64,000 nt of DNA, taken from positions 1,736,001-1,800,000 of the forward strand of contig NZ_CP132387.1 of NCBI RefSeq assembly GCF_030758755.1, written 5' to 3'. Both the position numbers and the translations under genes were made by a program. This DNA is from Bartonella apihabitans (GTDB lineage Bacteria; Pseudomonadota; Alphaproteobacteria; Rhizobiales; Rhizobiaceae). Below, piece after piece: positions 46,911-56,900 of the stretch; the first letter of the stretch is position 1, and every line of letters begins with the position of its first letter. Under the pieces are notes generated by a model, which saw only the letters and a program-made list of their open reading frames with translations, made no database searches and had not been told where the DNA came from.

Positions 46911-47288
46911 TTTTGTTCTCGTATTGTTCTTATTTTTCTAAAAAGAGTCAATTAAAAAATCATTCAAACGAATAGTCCGAACGAACCTCTTACCCAAATT
47001 ATATGCGATTGATGAATGTCGGTTTCAAGCCGCGCTTCCTTTTCTTTTCAATCGCAAAATCCGCTTTTTCATGAGAATTAAATTCTCATTATCAATGAAT
47101 TTATCAACTTATTTTTCAATGAGTTGATAAAATCCAAATCAACGCAGACCGGAAACATGATAAAGGCTCACGCTTGGGTTCCCGTTTGCTTGAAACCGCT
47201 TTGTTTTCCCGAATTTTCCGATAACCTCACGGGGAAAAAGAAAAATAATTAAACCTATTTTCCGTCCCGAAAGACGTAAAGCAATTAG
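46911..47288. other. Intergenic, right boundary zone of the prophage
   Basis: About 380 AT-rich bases with no gene on either strand. No integrase, excisionase or attachment repeat was seen here. Confidence 0.4.
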
Positions 47289-47636
47289 CTAACAGCAATC
47301 CCTGCCATCACAAGCTTCCAATGATTTAAGAATATCGGCGGTAGAAAGAATAAGTTTCATATCTATTCTTTTGATTGGGAAAAATCCGGAATGTTCATAA
47401 AACCTCTTGGCTTTTTCGCCCACTCCATCAACGACATTGGCGCGGAAAACAACAAGTTGAGAAGAGGAAATGACCAAAAGAAGGGCATTGTGCAAAAGCG
47501 CAGCCCCTAATCCCTTACCTTGGTGATTTCTATCAACTGCCATCTTACACGTAGTGTTATAGAGAGAGCCTAATATTTTCACCGAATCGCCTGTTATTCT
47601 GGCTGCAACTGCAATTGACCAGAAACATTTTATCAT
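47289..47636 (-). pseudogene. N-terminally truncated GNAT acetyltransferase (TacT-like toxin remnant)
   Basis: A 115-residue fragment keeping the acetyl-CoA motif RNHQGKGLGAALL and the C-terminal GEKAKRFYEHSGFFPI block typical of TacT/DUF1778-partnered toxins. These are normally about 160-175 residues; the first 50-60 are missing, and a stop codon lies in frame just upstream of the ATG. No antitoxin gene is adjacent. It is probably a remnant of a toxin-antitoxin pair, though the start could mark a shortened but active enzyme. Confidence 0.6.
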
Positions 47637-47899
47637 AAGCTCCGCATGTCGTCTTCAGCTTGTGTTTTTCCGTCAAAGATACAGATAAAAATATCCGGTT
47701 GTTCTGGCAGTCATCTTATTTAAACGGGGACATTTTATTCGAGCGCGGGCATTTCAATTGCCGCGGTTGAGACTTATGAACCCTGACTTTTAAAACAATC
47801 ATAGATGATAAAATCACGCGCAAAGCACGATAGTTTTTTCGATGTTTGGAAACTTAGAAAATTAACATTTTGCCGTTTAAAAATAATTTTAATGAAAAA

Positions 47900-47976
47900 T
47901 GGTCGGAGTGAGAGGATTTGAACCTCCGACCCCCTCGTCCCGAACGAGGTGCGCTACCAGTCTGCGCTACACTCCG
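47900..47976 (-). tRNA. tRNA-Pro (anticodon CGG)
   Basis: The minus strand reads as a complete cloverleaf: acceptor CGGAGTG paired with CACTCCG, D stem GCGC/GCGC, anticodon stem CCTCG/CGAGG around loop TTCGGGA (anticodon CGG, proline codon CCG), T arm with TTCAAAT, discriminator A and encoded CCA. Length 77 with CCA. It is a possible phage attachment site, but no second copy of its 3' end was seen. Confidence 0.95.
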
Positions 47977-48553
47977 ACTAACTGGTGTTGGCGGGCTTAT
48001 ACCGTTATGACAGACTTCTCGCAAGTGTTTTTTAAAAAAACCCGCTCAACAATTATTCATTTCCTGTCTGTTTCCCCTATCTTCCATGGTTCTCAATTGC
48101 CTTTTCCGAATTTGTTTTTCCCTCTCATCCGCTTTTGTCCCCTCGCCCGCCAGCGTTTTAATATCTTGAGCTAGAAACTTTTCCGCAAAAGCATGAAATT
48201 TTTGCTAGTGGCTCGACGGTTGTTTCCGCTTTAAAATGCCTTCTTCCCTCATCTCGAAATTTCTGTTGCAAGTTTGGCCGATTTTTCCTCTTTTCCTGTT
48301 TTGTGAGCATTTCGGTGCTGTTCTCGTTTATCCAATCGGCCAAAGATCACAGGGGGCAATCAAAGGCCGGTTTAAAAACATTTGCCGGTTCTCACAGCCA
48401 TAAAACAATCGCTTGGAGAAGCGCTCAACATTTATCGGTCTTCATTTTAATGGTTTTATTATTTTTTTGGCAACGGGCGGCATTCTCTTGACCTAAACCC
48501 TTGAAAAGCGATAGCAAGAATATGCTTTTTAAGTTCAAGCCGGAAAAGAAAAA
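47977..48553. other. Intergenic region before the guanylyltransferase-isomerase gene
   Basis: About 580 bases. Two short rightward frames lack any family resemblance. It presumably holds the promoters of the tRNA and of the next gene. Confidence 0.4.
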
Positions 48554-50815
48554 ATGGCCGAAAAAATCATCAGTTTTATTATGAGTGGCGGCGTTGGCAC
48601 CCGCCTTTGGCCATTATCGCGTGAAGACTTTCCAAAACAGTTTCATGACCTTTCCGGCAAAGGCTCAATGGTGTCCGGCACTGTCAAGCGCATGAATGCA
48701 CGGTCAAGCGGCCACGGGCCGATTTTTCTGATTGCTTCGGAAGCCCATGAATATCGTTTGCGCCATGATATTGCCGGATTGCCATTAAATGGCGGACGCC
48801 CGATTTTTGAACCTTTGGGGCGAAATACGGCGGCGGCGGTTGCATTGGCAACAGCAATCACCCTTGCCGAATATGGTGACAGGCTCATTCTGGTTGCCCC
48901 GTCAGACCATGAAATTTCAACCGATGACGATTTTTGGAAAACCATTCATGAAGGGGAAGAAGCCGCGAGGAGCGGCCGCATTGTGGTTTTCGGAATTCAT
49001 CCGGATAAGCCCGAAACCGGCTATGGCTATGTCGAAACAGGACAAGAAAAAAACGGCGTTTATGACGTTATCCGCTTTGTTGAAAAGCCGGATATTGAAA
49101 CGGCCAAGAAATATTTGCAGTCGGGCAATTTTTTATGGAATTCGGGAATATTCCTCTTTTCTGCGGAAACTATGAAAAAAGCCTTTCTCGAATTCCAGCC
49201 GGAAATCTGGAAGAAGACTGTCGAGGCACTGAAAACCGCCCATACAGACATATCGGGCACATGGCTAAATTACGAGCTTTATGCGGCCATTCCTTCTGAC
49301 TCTGTCGATTATGCTATTATGGAGCATGTCAAAGACATTGCGCTTGTGCCTGCGCGCTTTCACTGGAATGATCTTGGCTCGTGGCAATCACTTTTGAACC
49401 AGCAATCAAGCCCCACACCGCCAGATGAGAACGGCAATGTGATTATGGGCGATGTTGTGGCAATCAATTGCCATGGCAGCTATTTGCGCTCGGAAGCGGG
49501 GCTATTATCGGCTGTCGGGCTTCACAATATGGCGGTTGTTGCGACAACCGACGCAACTTTTGTGGCTCCCGTCAAAGAAAGCCAGAATGTGCGCGACGTG
49601 GTGGCAACACTTGAAAAAGCCGGAAGGCTTGAAACCAAATTCACTCCCGCTGCCGATAAAATACCGCAAAGCGGCGCTTATCTTACCCGTGTCGAGCATT
49701 GGCTTTTTGATGAGGCGCTGCCGCTTTGGTCAACCCGCGGGGTTGATGAAAAAGGCGGCTTTTATGAAGCCTTGGGCTTTGATTCCATGCCGGTATTGCG
49801 CGCCAAACGGATGCGCACAATGGCGCGCCAGATTTATGCTTTTGCCATGGCCGGTGAAATGGGCTGGGACGGCCCTTATAAAGAGCTGATCGACCACGGC
49901 CTCGAATTTATCGGCAAAAATGGCAGAACAGACCGTGGCGGTTGGGTTTTGCAGCTTTCACAAGATGGCAAGGTTCTCAATGCAACCGAAGACAGTTACG
50001 ATCAGGCTTGTGTGTTACTGGCACTTGCGCATGCCCATCGTGTCGGCAATAAAAAAGCCTTGCCGCTTGCCATGGAAACTTTCTCTTTCATCGACCTTCA
50101 TCTTGCCGATAAAAATGGCAAAGGCTTTTTTGAAAATGCCAAAGCCGGTGGAGAAAAAACATTCCGCCGTTCCAACCCGCATATGCATTTGTTTGAAAGT
50201 TTCATGGCCTGGTATGATGTGACAGGTGACAGAGATTATCTTGAACGGGCAGAACGCATTGTCGACCTGTTCAAGGAACATTTCTTTGATGATGATAGCT
50301 GGACCCTTGCCGAATATTACGACAAGGACTGGCAAAGAGCGGCTTCACCTGAAGGTGACATTTGCGAACCCGGTCACCATTTTGAATGGTCGTCACTGCT
50401 TGTCGATTTTTCCAAAAAAACCAATGACCGCACTGTTATAAAGCTTGCCAAAAAGCTCTACGCCTCGGCTATTGCCAATGGTTTGAACCGCAAGACGGGG
50501 CTTGCCTATAACACAATTTCGCGCCACGGAATGCCGATCGACACCAATTCGAGAAGCTGGCCGCAAACCGAAGCGATCAAAGCAGCGCTTGCTCTTGATG
50601 GTAATGACGGGCCGGATCTGAAACCTGAAATAGAAGCGCGTGTGGGAAGACTTTTCCGGTGGCATATCGACGCCGCCCCAAAGGGTTTATGGATTGATCT
50701 TATATCGGAAAACGGCCGCGCCATTGCCGAAGATGTTCCCGCTTCCATTTTTTATCATATGATAACGGCTTTGACGCAATATCGGAAATTTGCCCAGCAT
50801 TGGAAGGTGGCTTGA
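48554..50815 (+). CDS. Mannose-1-phosphate guanylyltransferase fused to an AGE-type mannose-6-phosphate isomerase
   Basis: A bifunctional 753-residue enzyme for GDP-mannose supply. Residues 1-280 are the nucleotidyltransferase (SGGVGTRLWPLSREDFPKQF, FEPLGRNTAAAVALA, VEKPDIETAKKYL). After a left-handed helix region, residues 380-753 form an N-acylglucosamine-2-epimerase-fold isomerase with RSNPHMHLFESFMAW and EPGHHFEWSSLLVDF, whose histidines fit the active site. It would convert fructose-6-phosphate to mannose-6-phosphate and mannose-1-phosphate to GDP-mannose; the phosphomannomutase in between is not encoded here. Such fusions occur in Rhizobiales in place of the ManC-ManA cupin fusion. RBS GGAAAAG. 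Products feed lipopolysaccharide or capsule synthesis. Confidence 0.88.
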   Translation: MAEKIISFIMSGGVGTRLWPLSREDFPKQFHDLSGKGSMVSGTVKRMNARSSGHGPIFLIASEAHEYRLRHDIAGLPLNGGRPIFEPLGRNTAAAVALATAITLAEYGDRLILVAPSDHEISTDDDFWKTIHEGEEAARSGRIVVFGIHPDKPETGYGYVETGQEKNGVYDVIRFVEKPDIETAKKYLQSGNFLWNSGIFLFSAETMKKAFLEFQPEIWKKTVEALKTAHTDISGTWLNYELYAAIPSDSVDYAIMEHVKDIALVPARFHWNDLGSWQSLLNQQSSPTPPDENGNVIMGDVVAINCHGSYLRSEAGLLSAVGLHNMAVVATTDATFVAPVKESQNVRDVVATLEKAGRLETKFTPAADKIPQSGAYLTRVEHWLFDEALPLWSTRGVDEKGGFYEALGFDSMPVLRAKRMRTMARQIYAFAMAGEMGWDGPYKELIDHGLEFIGKNGRTDRGGWVLQLSQDGKVLNATEDSYDQACVLLALAHAHRVGNKKALPLAMETFSFIDLHLADKNGKGFFENAKAGGEKTFRRSNPHMHLFESFMAWYDVTGDRDYLERAERIVDLFKEHFFDDDSWTLAEYYDKDWQRAASPEGDICEPGHHFEWSSLLVDFSKKTNDRTVIKLAKKLYASAIANGLNRKTGLAYNTISRHGMPIDTNSRSWPQTEAIKAALALDGNDGPDLKPEIEARVGRLFRWHIDAAPKGLWIDLISENGRAIAEDVPASIFYHMITALTQYRKFAQHWKVA

Positions 50816-50983
50816 AAACGGTATTCACCTTTCATTTTATTTAAATCTGACCCGGCCCATTCAACGCCGCTCATGATTTTCGTGTTCGCTTTCAAAACGG
50901 GCACAAGACTTGTCGCGTTTAACGCGGGATAATCCGGTTTCAAGCGGAAACGCGCAAAACCGGCAATCAACAATAAAACAATA

Positions 50984-51022
50984 AAAACCCGCCCGGCTTC
51001 AGTAACCGGACGGGCTTTTTTA
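50984..51022. terminator. Bidirectional terminator between convergent genes
   Basis: Arms CCCGCCCGG (50988-50996) and CCGGACGGG (51006-51014) form a 9-bp stem with one mismatch, preceded by AAAA and followed by a T-tract, so it works in both directions for the fusion gene and the leftward small secreted-protein gene. Confidence 0.8.
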
Positions 51023-51059
51023 TCGGGGTTCTGGTGTTTGAATATTTTTAAAAGATCTA

Positions 51060-51344
51060 TCAGCGCCAATCGGGACGCGGATACCAAGGCCGCGGGCCAT
51101 AATGGGGACCATGTGGGCCGAAATGTGGGCCATAATAGGGTGGTGGGGGCGGCGGCGGTGCCGGATAGAAGTGCCGGTGCTCGAAATAACGCCGATGCGG
51201 CGGATAGCGGTGATGATAGCGGTCATAATGATGATGACCGTGCTCAACGATGATGACAGGATAAACATCAGCCTTGGCAGAAAGTGCACCACAAAGCGGC
51301 ACTGTCATTGCAAGGCTTAAAAGAAGAACAATCAGTTTTCTCAT
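51060..51344 (-). CDS. Secreted histidine/proline/tyrosine-rich small protein
   Basis: A 94-residue exported protein. A signal peptide (MRKLIVLLLSLAMTVPLCGALSAKA) is followed by a domain with about 15 histidines in clusters (HGHHHYDRYHHRYPPHRR) and a run of seven prolines, then GPHFGPHGPHYGPRP. Such composition suggests binding of Zn, Ni or Cu in the periplasm or a wall-associated role. No catalytic domain. A palindrome lies just before its start. Confidence 0.72.
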   Translation of the reverse strand: MRKLIVLLLSLAMTVPLCGALSAKADVYPVIIVEHGHHHYDRYHHRYPPHRRYFEHRHFYPAPPPPPPPYYGPHFGPHGPHYGPRPWYPRPDWR

Positions 51345-51362
51345 GTGAGATACCCTTTTAAC

Positions 51363-51376
51363 GATTCTTGAGAATC
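51363..51376. promoter_or_regulatory. 14-bp palindrome upstream of the histidine-rich gene
   Basis: GATTCT-TG-AGAATC is a perfect inverted repeat located 19-32 bases before the ATG of the leftward histidine-rich gene. It may be an operator in or near the promoter; the regulator is not recognisable. Similar to, but not the same as, Fur-family boxes. Confidence 0.4.
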
Positions 51377-51627
51377 ATCTTATGCTTTGTTAGCTGAACT
51401 TATCCTGAACTTTTTGTTAATCTTGTGTTCATCTTCGCCTTGACGAGGAATGAAAAAACCGGCTTTCCGAAAAGGCCTTAAGCGCCTCCCCGAAGAGTGC
51501 ATGCTACAAATATTTCGCGCGCTATTGAAAAACTTTTGGCGATATTCCCGTTTTTTCCCGTCAAAATCGAAATTGATTGAAAAAAAATTATTTCGAGTAT
51601 TACGATATCCCCACGGGGGAACGGACT

Positions 51628-51963
51628 ATGAGATATGTTTTTCTGATCTTCATTGTTTTCACGGCTTCATTTCCGGAACTTGCTGCGGCAAATACACCAT
51701 GTTCAGGCCGGAAAGGCGGCATTTCCCATTGTGTTGGCAGAACTTTTATCTGTAATGACGGTTCAACCAGCGCATCGACCAAAGATTGTTCGGCCTATAT
51801 GGGGGGCGGTTCAACAAACAGCCAATCTTTGGAAAGCAGCCCGTCTTCCATGGAACCATCATCGGGAAATTGTTCTTGCCGATCGGGAACCTATTGCGTT
51901 GGCCCCAGAGGCGGACATTATTGCTATTCCGATAGCGGGCGGAAAAGCTACCTTCCCCACTGA
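51628..51963 (+). CDS. Secreted cysteine-rich small protein
   Basis: A 111-residue exported protein: signal peptide residues 1-21 (VFLIFIVFTASFPELAAA), then two Cys-rich parts (TPCSGRKGGISHCVGRTFICNDGSTS, CSCRSGTYCVGPRGGHYCYSDSGRKSYL) linked by a serine-rich stretch. Eight or so cysteines suggest disulfides in the periplasm. The first part resembles a conserved hypothetical family in Brucella and relatives. ATG 51628 has GGGGGAACGG upstream. Function unknown. Confidence 0.65.
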   Translation: MRYVFLIFIVFTASFPELAAANTPCSGRKGGISHCVGRTFICNDGSTSASTKDCSAYMGGGSTNSQSLESSPSSMEPSSGNCSCRSGTYCVGPRGGHYCYSDSGRKSYLPH

Positions 51964-52052
51964 AAGCAGTTCTTGAAAAATGCAATAAAGCTCGAAAACC
52001 GGCCGCAAAAATTGCGGACACGTCGAACCAAATACTTTTTAAAAAGGCCGTA

Positions 52053-52970
52053 ACTATGCCCGCGGGGCTTTAACACACGGGCATTGTTTTGAAACTACAG
52101 CCACTCCTTAACACCGTGTAATTGGCGTTAAGTGCTCACTCGCCTTTGATACGTTTGAACGCTTCATCAAGGCCGCCGATGAGCGCTTCTCTGCCACCAT
52201 GATCGGTAAAATATTGGGAGACCAGCTCGTTCGTGCCTTTCTTGGTCGAATATTCGGCTTCCAATTTAGTAAAATCGGGCTTCTCTACTTTTCGCGCCTC
52301 GTCGGCAAGATTGCCAAACATAGAGGCAAGAAATGGTGCCGATTGGCTTTCATCAAGCCCGTTTTTTTCTAGCCACCTGTTTGCCGTTTCGATGAAATTG
52401 AAATAGACGCCCATCAGAGAGCCGGCAGTCATCATCAAAGCAAACTGGCTTTCATCTTTGACAGCAATTGCCCCACCCATCGCATTGAAAATTTTTTTCA
52501 ATTCGGGATTATCCGGATAAATTGCTGTAACACTTTTGGCTTCGGCAACAAAGGGATGCGGCACGGCGCGAAAAACCTTTTTGCCAATCCATTTTTCGGT
52601 CTCAATTGCAGTTGCCATGGCTATAACCGAAATAACGGTTTTTGCTTTGGAAAAATCGAGTTTTTTCAATTCTTCCTCGGCAATCTGGCTTCTCAAACAA
52701 ATGAAAACATCATCGCTCCGGTCAATCACATCCTGATTGTCTTTGCCGATTTTCACCTTTTCAAAGCGCTTTGAAAGCTCTGCCGCGCGGTTGGCATTTC
52801 TGGGTGAAACCGTAATTTGTTCCACCGGAAGATCGCTCTTCATCAAGCCTTCCACCATGGCCGAGGCAATGGTTCCTGTACCGATAAAACCTAGTTTCAT
52901 TTGTCTCTTTTAACCTCGTAATTCAGGATCGGGCCAAGCGAGCGTTCGACTTCACTCACCGACATTGTTT
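52053..52970. repeat. Direct repeat copy 1 (ProC-like gene plus scrap of metH 3' end)
   Basis: This segment and 53,033-53,949 are alike over about 915 bases, offset by 979-980. It begins around ACTATGCCCGCGGGGCTTT, covers one ProC-like gene, and ends with about 65 bases matching the 3' end of metH (AACCTCGTAATTCAGGATCGGGCC). The metH scrap marks the duplication junction. Confidence 0.85.
52136..52900 (-). CDS. Pyrroline-5-carboxylate reductase-like protein, copy 1
   Basis: A 254-residue NAD(P)-binding oxidoreductase of the ProC superfamily. It has the N-terminal Rossmann motif [17 protein letters not shown], the [11 protein letters not shown] segment and the C-terminal helical dimer domain ([19 protein letters not shown]). 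It lacks parts of the standard proline-biosynthesis signature, so the substrate may not be P5C. It is about 93% identical to the copy at 53,115-53,879; substitutions cluster in residues 30-60 and around VFRAVPHPF. Upstream lies a metH fragment, so its promoter was probably created by the duplication. Divergence suggests relaxed or altered selection on one copy. Confidence 0.82.
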   Translation of the reverse strand: MKLGFIGTGTIASAMVEGLMKSDLPVEQITVSPRNANRAAELSKRFEKVKIGKDNQDVIDRSDDVFICLRSQIAEEELKKLDFSKAKTVISVIAMATAIETEKWIGKKVFRAVPHPFVAEAKSVTAIYPDNPELKKIFNAMGGAIAVKDESQFALMMTAGSLMGVYFNFIETANRWLEKNGLDESQSAPFLASMFGNLADEARKVEKPDFTKLEAEYSTKKGTNELVSQYFTDHGGREALIGGLDEAFKRIKGE

Positions 52971-53032
52971 ATTAGATTTATGACCATTCGCAAATGGCAG
53001 GTGATTGCTTGCAAGCACCTTACTTGCCTTCA

Positions 53033-53949
53033 CTATGCCCGCGGGGCTTTTTCAAGCGCACATTGTTTTGAACCAGTTTTCGCACACAAATGGCGGGTGA
53101 TTGGCGTTAGGTGCTCACTCGCCTTTGATACGTTTGAACGCTTCGTCAAGGCCGCCGGTTAAGGCTTCTCTGCCACCATGATCGGTAAAATATTGGGAGA
53201 CCAGCTCGTTCGTGCCTTTTTTGGTCGAATATTCGGCTTCCAATTTAGTAAAATCGGGCTTCTCTACTTTTCGCGCCTCGTCGGCAAGATTGCCAAACAT
53301 AGAGGCAAGAAATGGTGCCGACTGGCTTTCATCAAGCCCGTTTTTTTCAAACCAACGGTTTGCTGTTTCGATGAAGTTGAAATAGACGCCCATCAGAGAG
53401 CCGGCCGTCATCATCAATGCAAACTGGCTTTCATCCTTGACAGCGATTGCCCCACCCATTGCATTGAAAATTTTCTTCAATTCCGGATTATCGGGATAAA
53501 TTGCCGTAACACCTTTGGCTTCGGCAACAAAGGGAAGCGGCATTACGCGAAAAACCTTTTTGCCAATCCATTTTTCGGTCTCGGTTGCCGTTGCCATGGC
53601 TATAACCGAAATAACTGTTTTAGCTTTAGAAAAATCGAGCTTTTTTAATTCTTCCTCGGCAATCTGGCTTCTCAAACAAATGAAAACATCATCGCTTTGA
53701 TCAATCACATCCTGATTGTCTTTGCCGATTTTCACCTTGTCATAAAGTTTGGCAAGATGTGCCGCGCGGTCGGCATTTCTGGGTGAAATCGTAATTTGTT
53801 CCACCGGAAGATCACTCTTCATCAAGCCTTCCACCATGGCCGAGGCAATGGTTCCTGTACCGATAAAACCTGGTTTCATTTGTCTCTTTTAACCTCGTAA
53901 TTCAGGATCGGGCCAAGCCAGCGTTCGACTTCGCTCACCGGCATTGCTT
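53033..53949. repeat. Direct repeat copy 2 (ProC-like gene plus metH 3' end)
   Basis: Partner of the repeat at 52,053-52,970. Here the right end is the true 3' end of metH, so this is the parental arrangement and copy 1 the derived one. Confidence 0.85.
53115..53879 (-). CDS. Pyrroline-5-carboxylate reductase-like protein, copy 2
   Basis: The 254-residue twin of the 52,136 gene with the same Rossmann motif and C-terminal domain. It overlaps metH by four bases (ATGA) at its start, so in this copy translation is coupled to metH and the pair forms an operon. Residues that differ from copy 1 include 3 (Pro for Leu in the MKPGFIG start), 41-47 and the VFRVMPLPF segment. Proline synthesis is possible but unproved, as both could be methionine-linked oxidoreductases. 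Confidence 0.82.
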   Translation of the reverse strand: MKPGFIGTGTIASAMVEGLMKSDLPVEQITISPRNADRAAHLAKLYDKVKIGKDNQDVIDQSDDVFICLRSQIAEEELKKLDFSKAKTVISVIAMATATETEKWIGKKVFRVMPLPFVAEAKGVTAIYPDNPELKKIFNAMGGAIAVKDESQFALMMTAGSLMGVYFNFIETANRWFEKNGLDESQSAPFLASMFGNLADEARKVEKPDFTKLEAEYSTKKGTNELVSQYFTDHGGREALTGGLDEAFKRIKGE

Positions 53950-56900
53950 TTCTTTCTGCATAATCTTCAACCTGATCGCGTTCGACCTTGGCAACGCCGA
54001 AATAATAGCTGTCGGGATGGGAAAAATAAAGTCCGGCAACCGACGAGCCAGGCCACATGGCGTAACTTTCGGTGAGTTCCACACCGGTATTTTTTGTCGC
54101 ATCAAGAAGCTCGAACAATGTGCCTTTTTCGGTATGATCGGGCTGTGCGGGATAGCCCGGAGCCGGACGTATACCGCGATAATTTTCGGCAATCAGGTCT
54201 TCCTTTGTCGAATTTTCATCGGCCGCATAACCCCAATAGACTTTACGAACGCGTTCATGCAGACATTCGGCAAAAGCTTCGGCAAAACGGTCGGCCAGAG
54301 CTTTGACGAGAATGGAGGAATAATCGTCGTTTTCGCGTTTGAAACGTTCGGCAATTTCGTCCTCGCCAAAGCCGCTCGTTACCACGAAACCGCCGAGATA
54401 ATCGGGTGTACCGACAGGAGCCACAAAATCGGCCAGAGCAAGATTGGGCTTTCCCTCGCGCCGCTGCAATTGCTGGCGCAAAGTGAAGAAGGTTGCCCGC
54501 TCGTGTTTTCTTGTTTCATCAGTGTAAATGCGGATGTCGTCACCAACGCGGTTTGCAGGCCAGAAGCCGATCACCGCCTTCGGATGGAACCATTTTTCGG
54601 CAATGATTTTTTTAAGCATTTTTTGCGCGTCATCATAAAGCTGGCGGGCTGTTGCCCCCTGCTTTTCATCATCAAGAATTGCCGGAAAACGCCCGCGCAA
54701 TTCCCAGCTCTGGAAAAACGGTGTCCAGTCGAAATAGGTAGAAAGCTCGGCAAGATCCCAATCGTCGAATTTTTTGACACCAAGAAATGTCGGCTTGACC
54801 GGTTTATAATTCTTGAAATCGAGTTTCAGCGCATTGGCGCGCGCTTCACTTAATGAAACGCGGGTCTTTTGTTGTTCGCCCTTTTCATGGGCAGCGGCAA
54901 GCTTCGCATATTCCTGACGAATTTTTTCGATTGTTTCGGTTTTTGTTTGCGGGGAAAGAAGCGATGAAACAACTCCCACTGCCCGACTTGCATCAAGCAC
55001 ATAGACACTCTGCCCGCGGTGATATTGCGGGTTGATCTTGACGGCCGTGTGAACGCGGCTTGTTGTTGCCCCGCCGATCAACAAGGGAATGTCGAAGCCT
55101 TGACTTTCCATTTCATGGGCAACATTGACCATTTCATCAAGCGAAGGTGTGATGAGGCCGGAAAGACCGATTGCATCGGCCTTTTCACGCCGTGCCGCGT
55201 CAAGAATGGTTTGTGCCGGAACCATTACCCCAAGGTCGATAATCTCGTAATTATTGCAGGCAAGCACAACGCCGACAATGTTTTTGCCAATGTCGTGCAC
55301 ATCGCCTTTGACAGTTGCCAGAATAATTTTACCCGCACTCTGGTGGCCTTCCCCACCGTTTTTACGCTTTTCCTCTTCCATATAGGGAAGAAGAATGGCC
55401 ACAGCCTGCTTCATTACGCGGGCGGATTTCACCACCTGCGGCAAAAACATTTTGCCGGACCCGAATAGATCGCCCACCACATTCATACCGGCCATAAGCG
55501 GCCCTTCAATAACATCAAGCGGGCGTTCGGCTTTTTGGCGTGCTTCTTCCGTATCGGCGTCGATATATTCGGTAATGCCGTTCACAAGAGCATGTTCAAG
55601 ACGCTTTTCCACCGGCAATTGTCGCCAGCTCAAGTCTTTTTCCTTTTTAACGCCGCCACCGGCCTTGCCGCGATATTCTTCCGCTAGAGCAAGCAGGCGT
55701 TCGGTTGCGCCAGCGTCCTTATTGAGGATCACATCTTCACAGGCTTTTTTAAGCTTGGGTTCGATTGTATCGTAAACCGCCAATTGTCCGGCATTGACAA
55801 TGCCCATATCCATACCGGCGGCAATTGCCCGATAAAGGAAGACCGAATGCATCGCCTCGCGAACCGGTTCATTGCCACGGAACGAGAATGACAGATTGGA
55901 GACCCCGCCGGAAATATGGCAATAAGGCAATTTTTTGCGAATTTCCTTGGTCGCTTCGATAAAATCGACGGCGTAATTGTTGTGCTCGTCAATACCGGTT
56001 GCAATGGCGAAAATATTGGGGTCGAAAATAATATCCTGAGGCGGGAAACCGACCTTGTCGACCAGAATTCTATAAGCGCGCTCGCAGATTGAAACCTTGC
56101 GTTGTTCGGTGTCGGCCTGACCTTTTTCATCAAAAGCCATAACCACAACCGCTGCCCCGTAACGGGAAGCAAGTTTTGCGTGTTCGATAAACTTTTCTTC
56201 GCCCTCTTTCAAAGAAATCGAGTTGACGATGGATTTACCCTGCACACATTGAAGACCGGCTTCAATAACTTCCCATTTCGATGAATCAATCATGACGGGA
56301 ACACGGGAAATATCAGGTTCGGCGGCAAGAAGATTTAAAAATTTGCGCATGGCCGCAACGGAATCAATCAAGCCTTCATCCATATTGATGTCGATGACCT
56401 GCGCGCCGTTTTCCACCTGATTACGCGCGACATCGAGAGCAGCCGTATAATCATTATTGGTTATGAGTTTGCGAAACCGTGCCGAACCCGTGACATTGGT
56501 GCGCTCGCCAATATTGACGAAGGGAATGTCGTGGGTGAGTGTAAACGGTTCGAGACCCGACAAATGCAAAAGCTTTTCTTGCGGCTTGGGCTTCCTCGGT
56601 TTGAACGGTTTGACCGCTTCGGCAATGGCGCGAATATGATCGGGCGTGGTACCGCAGCAACCGCCGACAATGTTGATGACACCTTCCCGCGCATATTCCT
56701 CAAGCTCTTTTGCCATAATTTCGGGCGTTTCATCATAACCGCCAAAAGCATTGGGCAAACCGGCATTGGGATAAACACAAACAAGTTCTTCGGTATTGGC
56801 AGCAATTTCCTTCACAAGCGGCAGCATGGCTTTTGCGCCTAACGCACAATTAAGCCCGACAGAAAACGGCTTGGCATGGGCAACCGAATAAAGAAAGGCA

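Noticed and set aside
47900..47976. tRNA-Pro as the prophage attachment site
   Set aside because: Its 3' end faces the phage region, but no second copy of that sequence was seen on the left side (17.5-20 kb) and no integrase is present.
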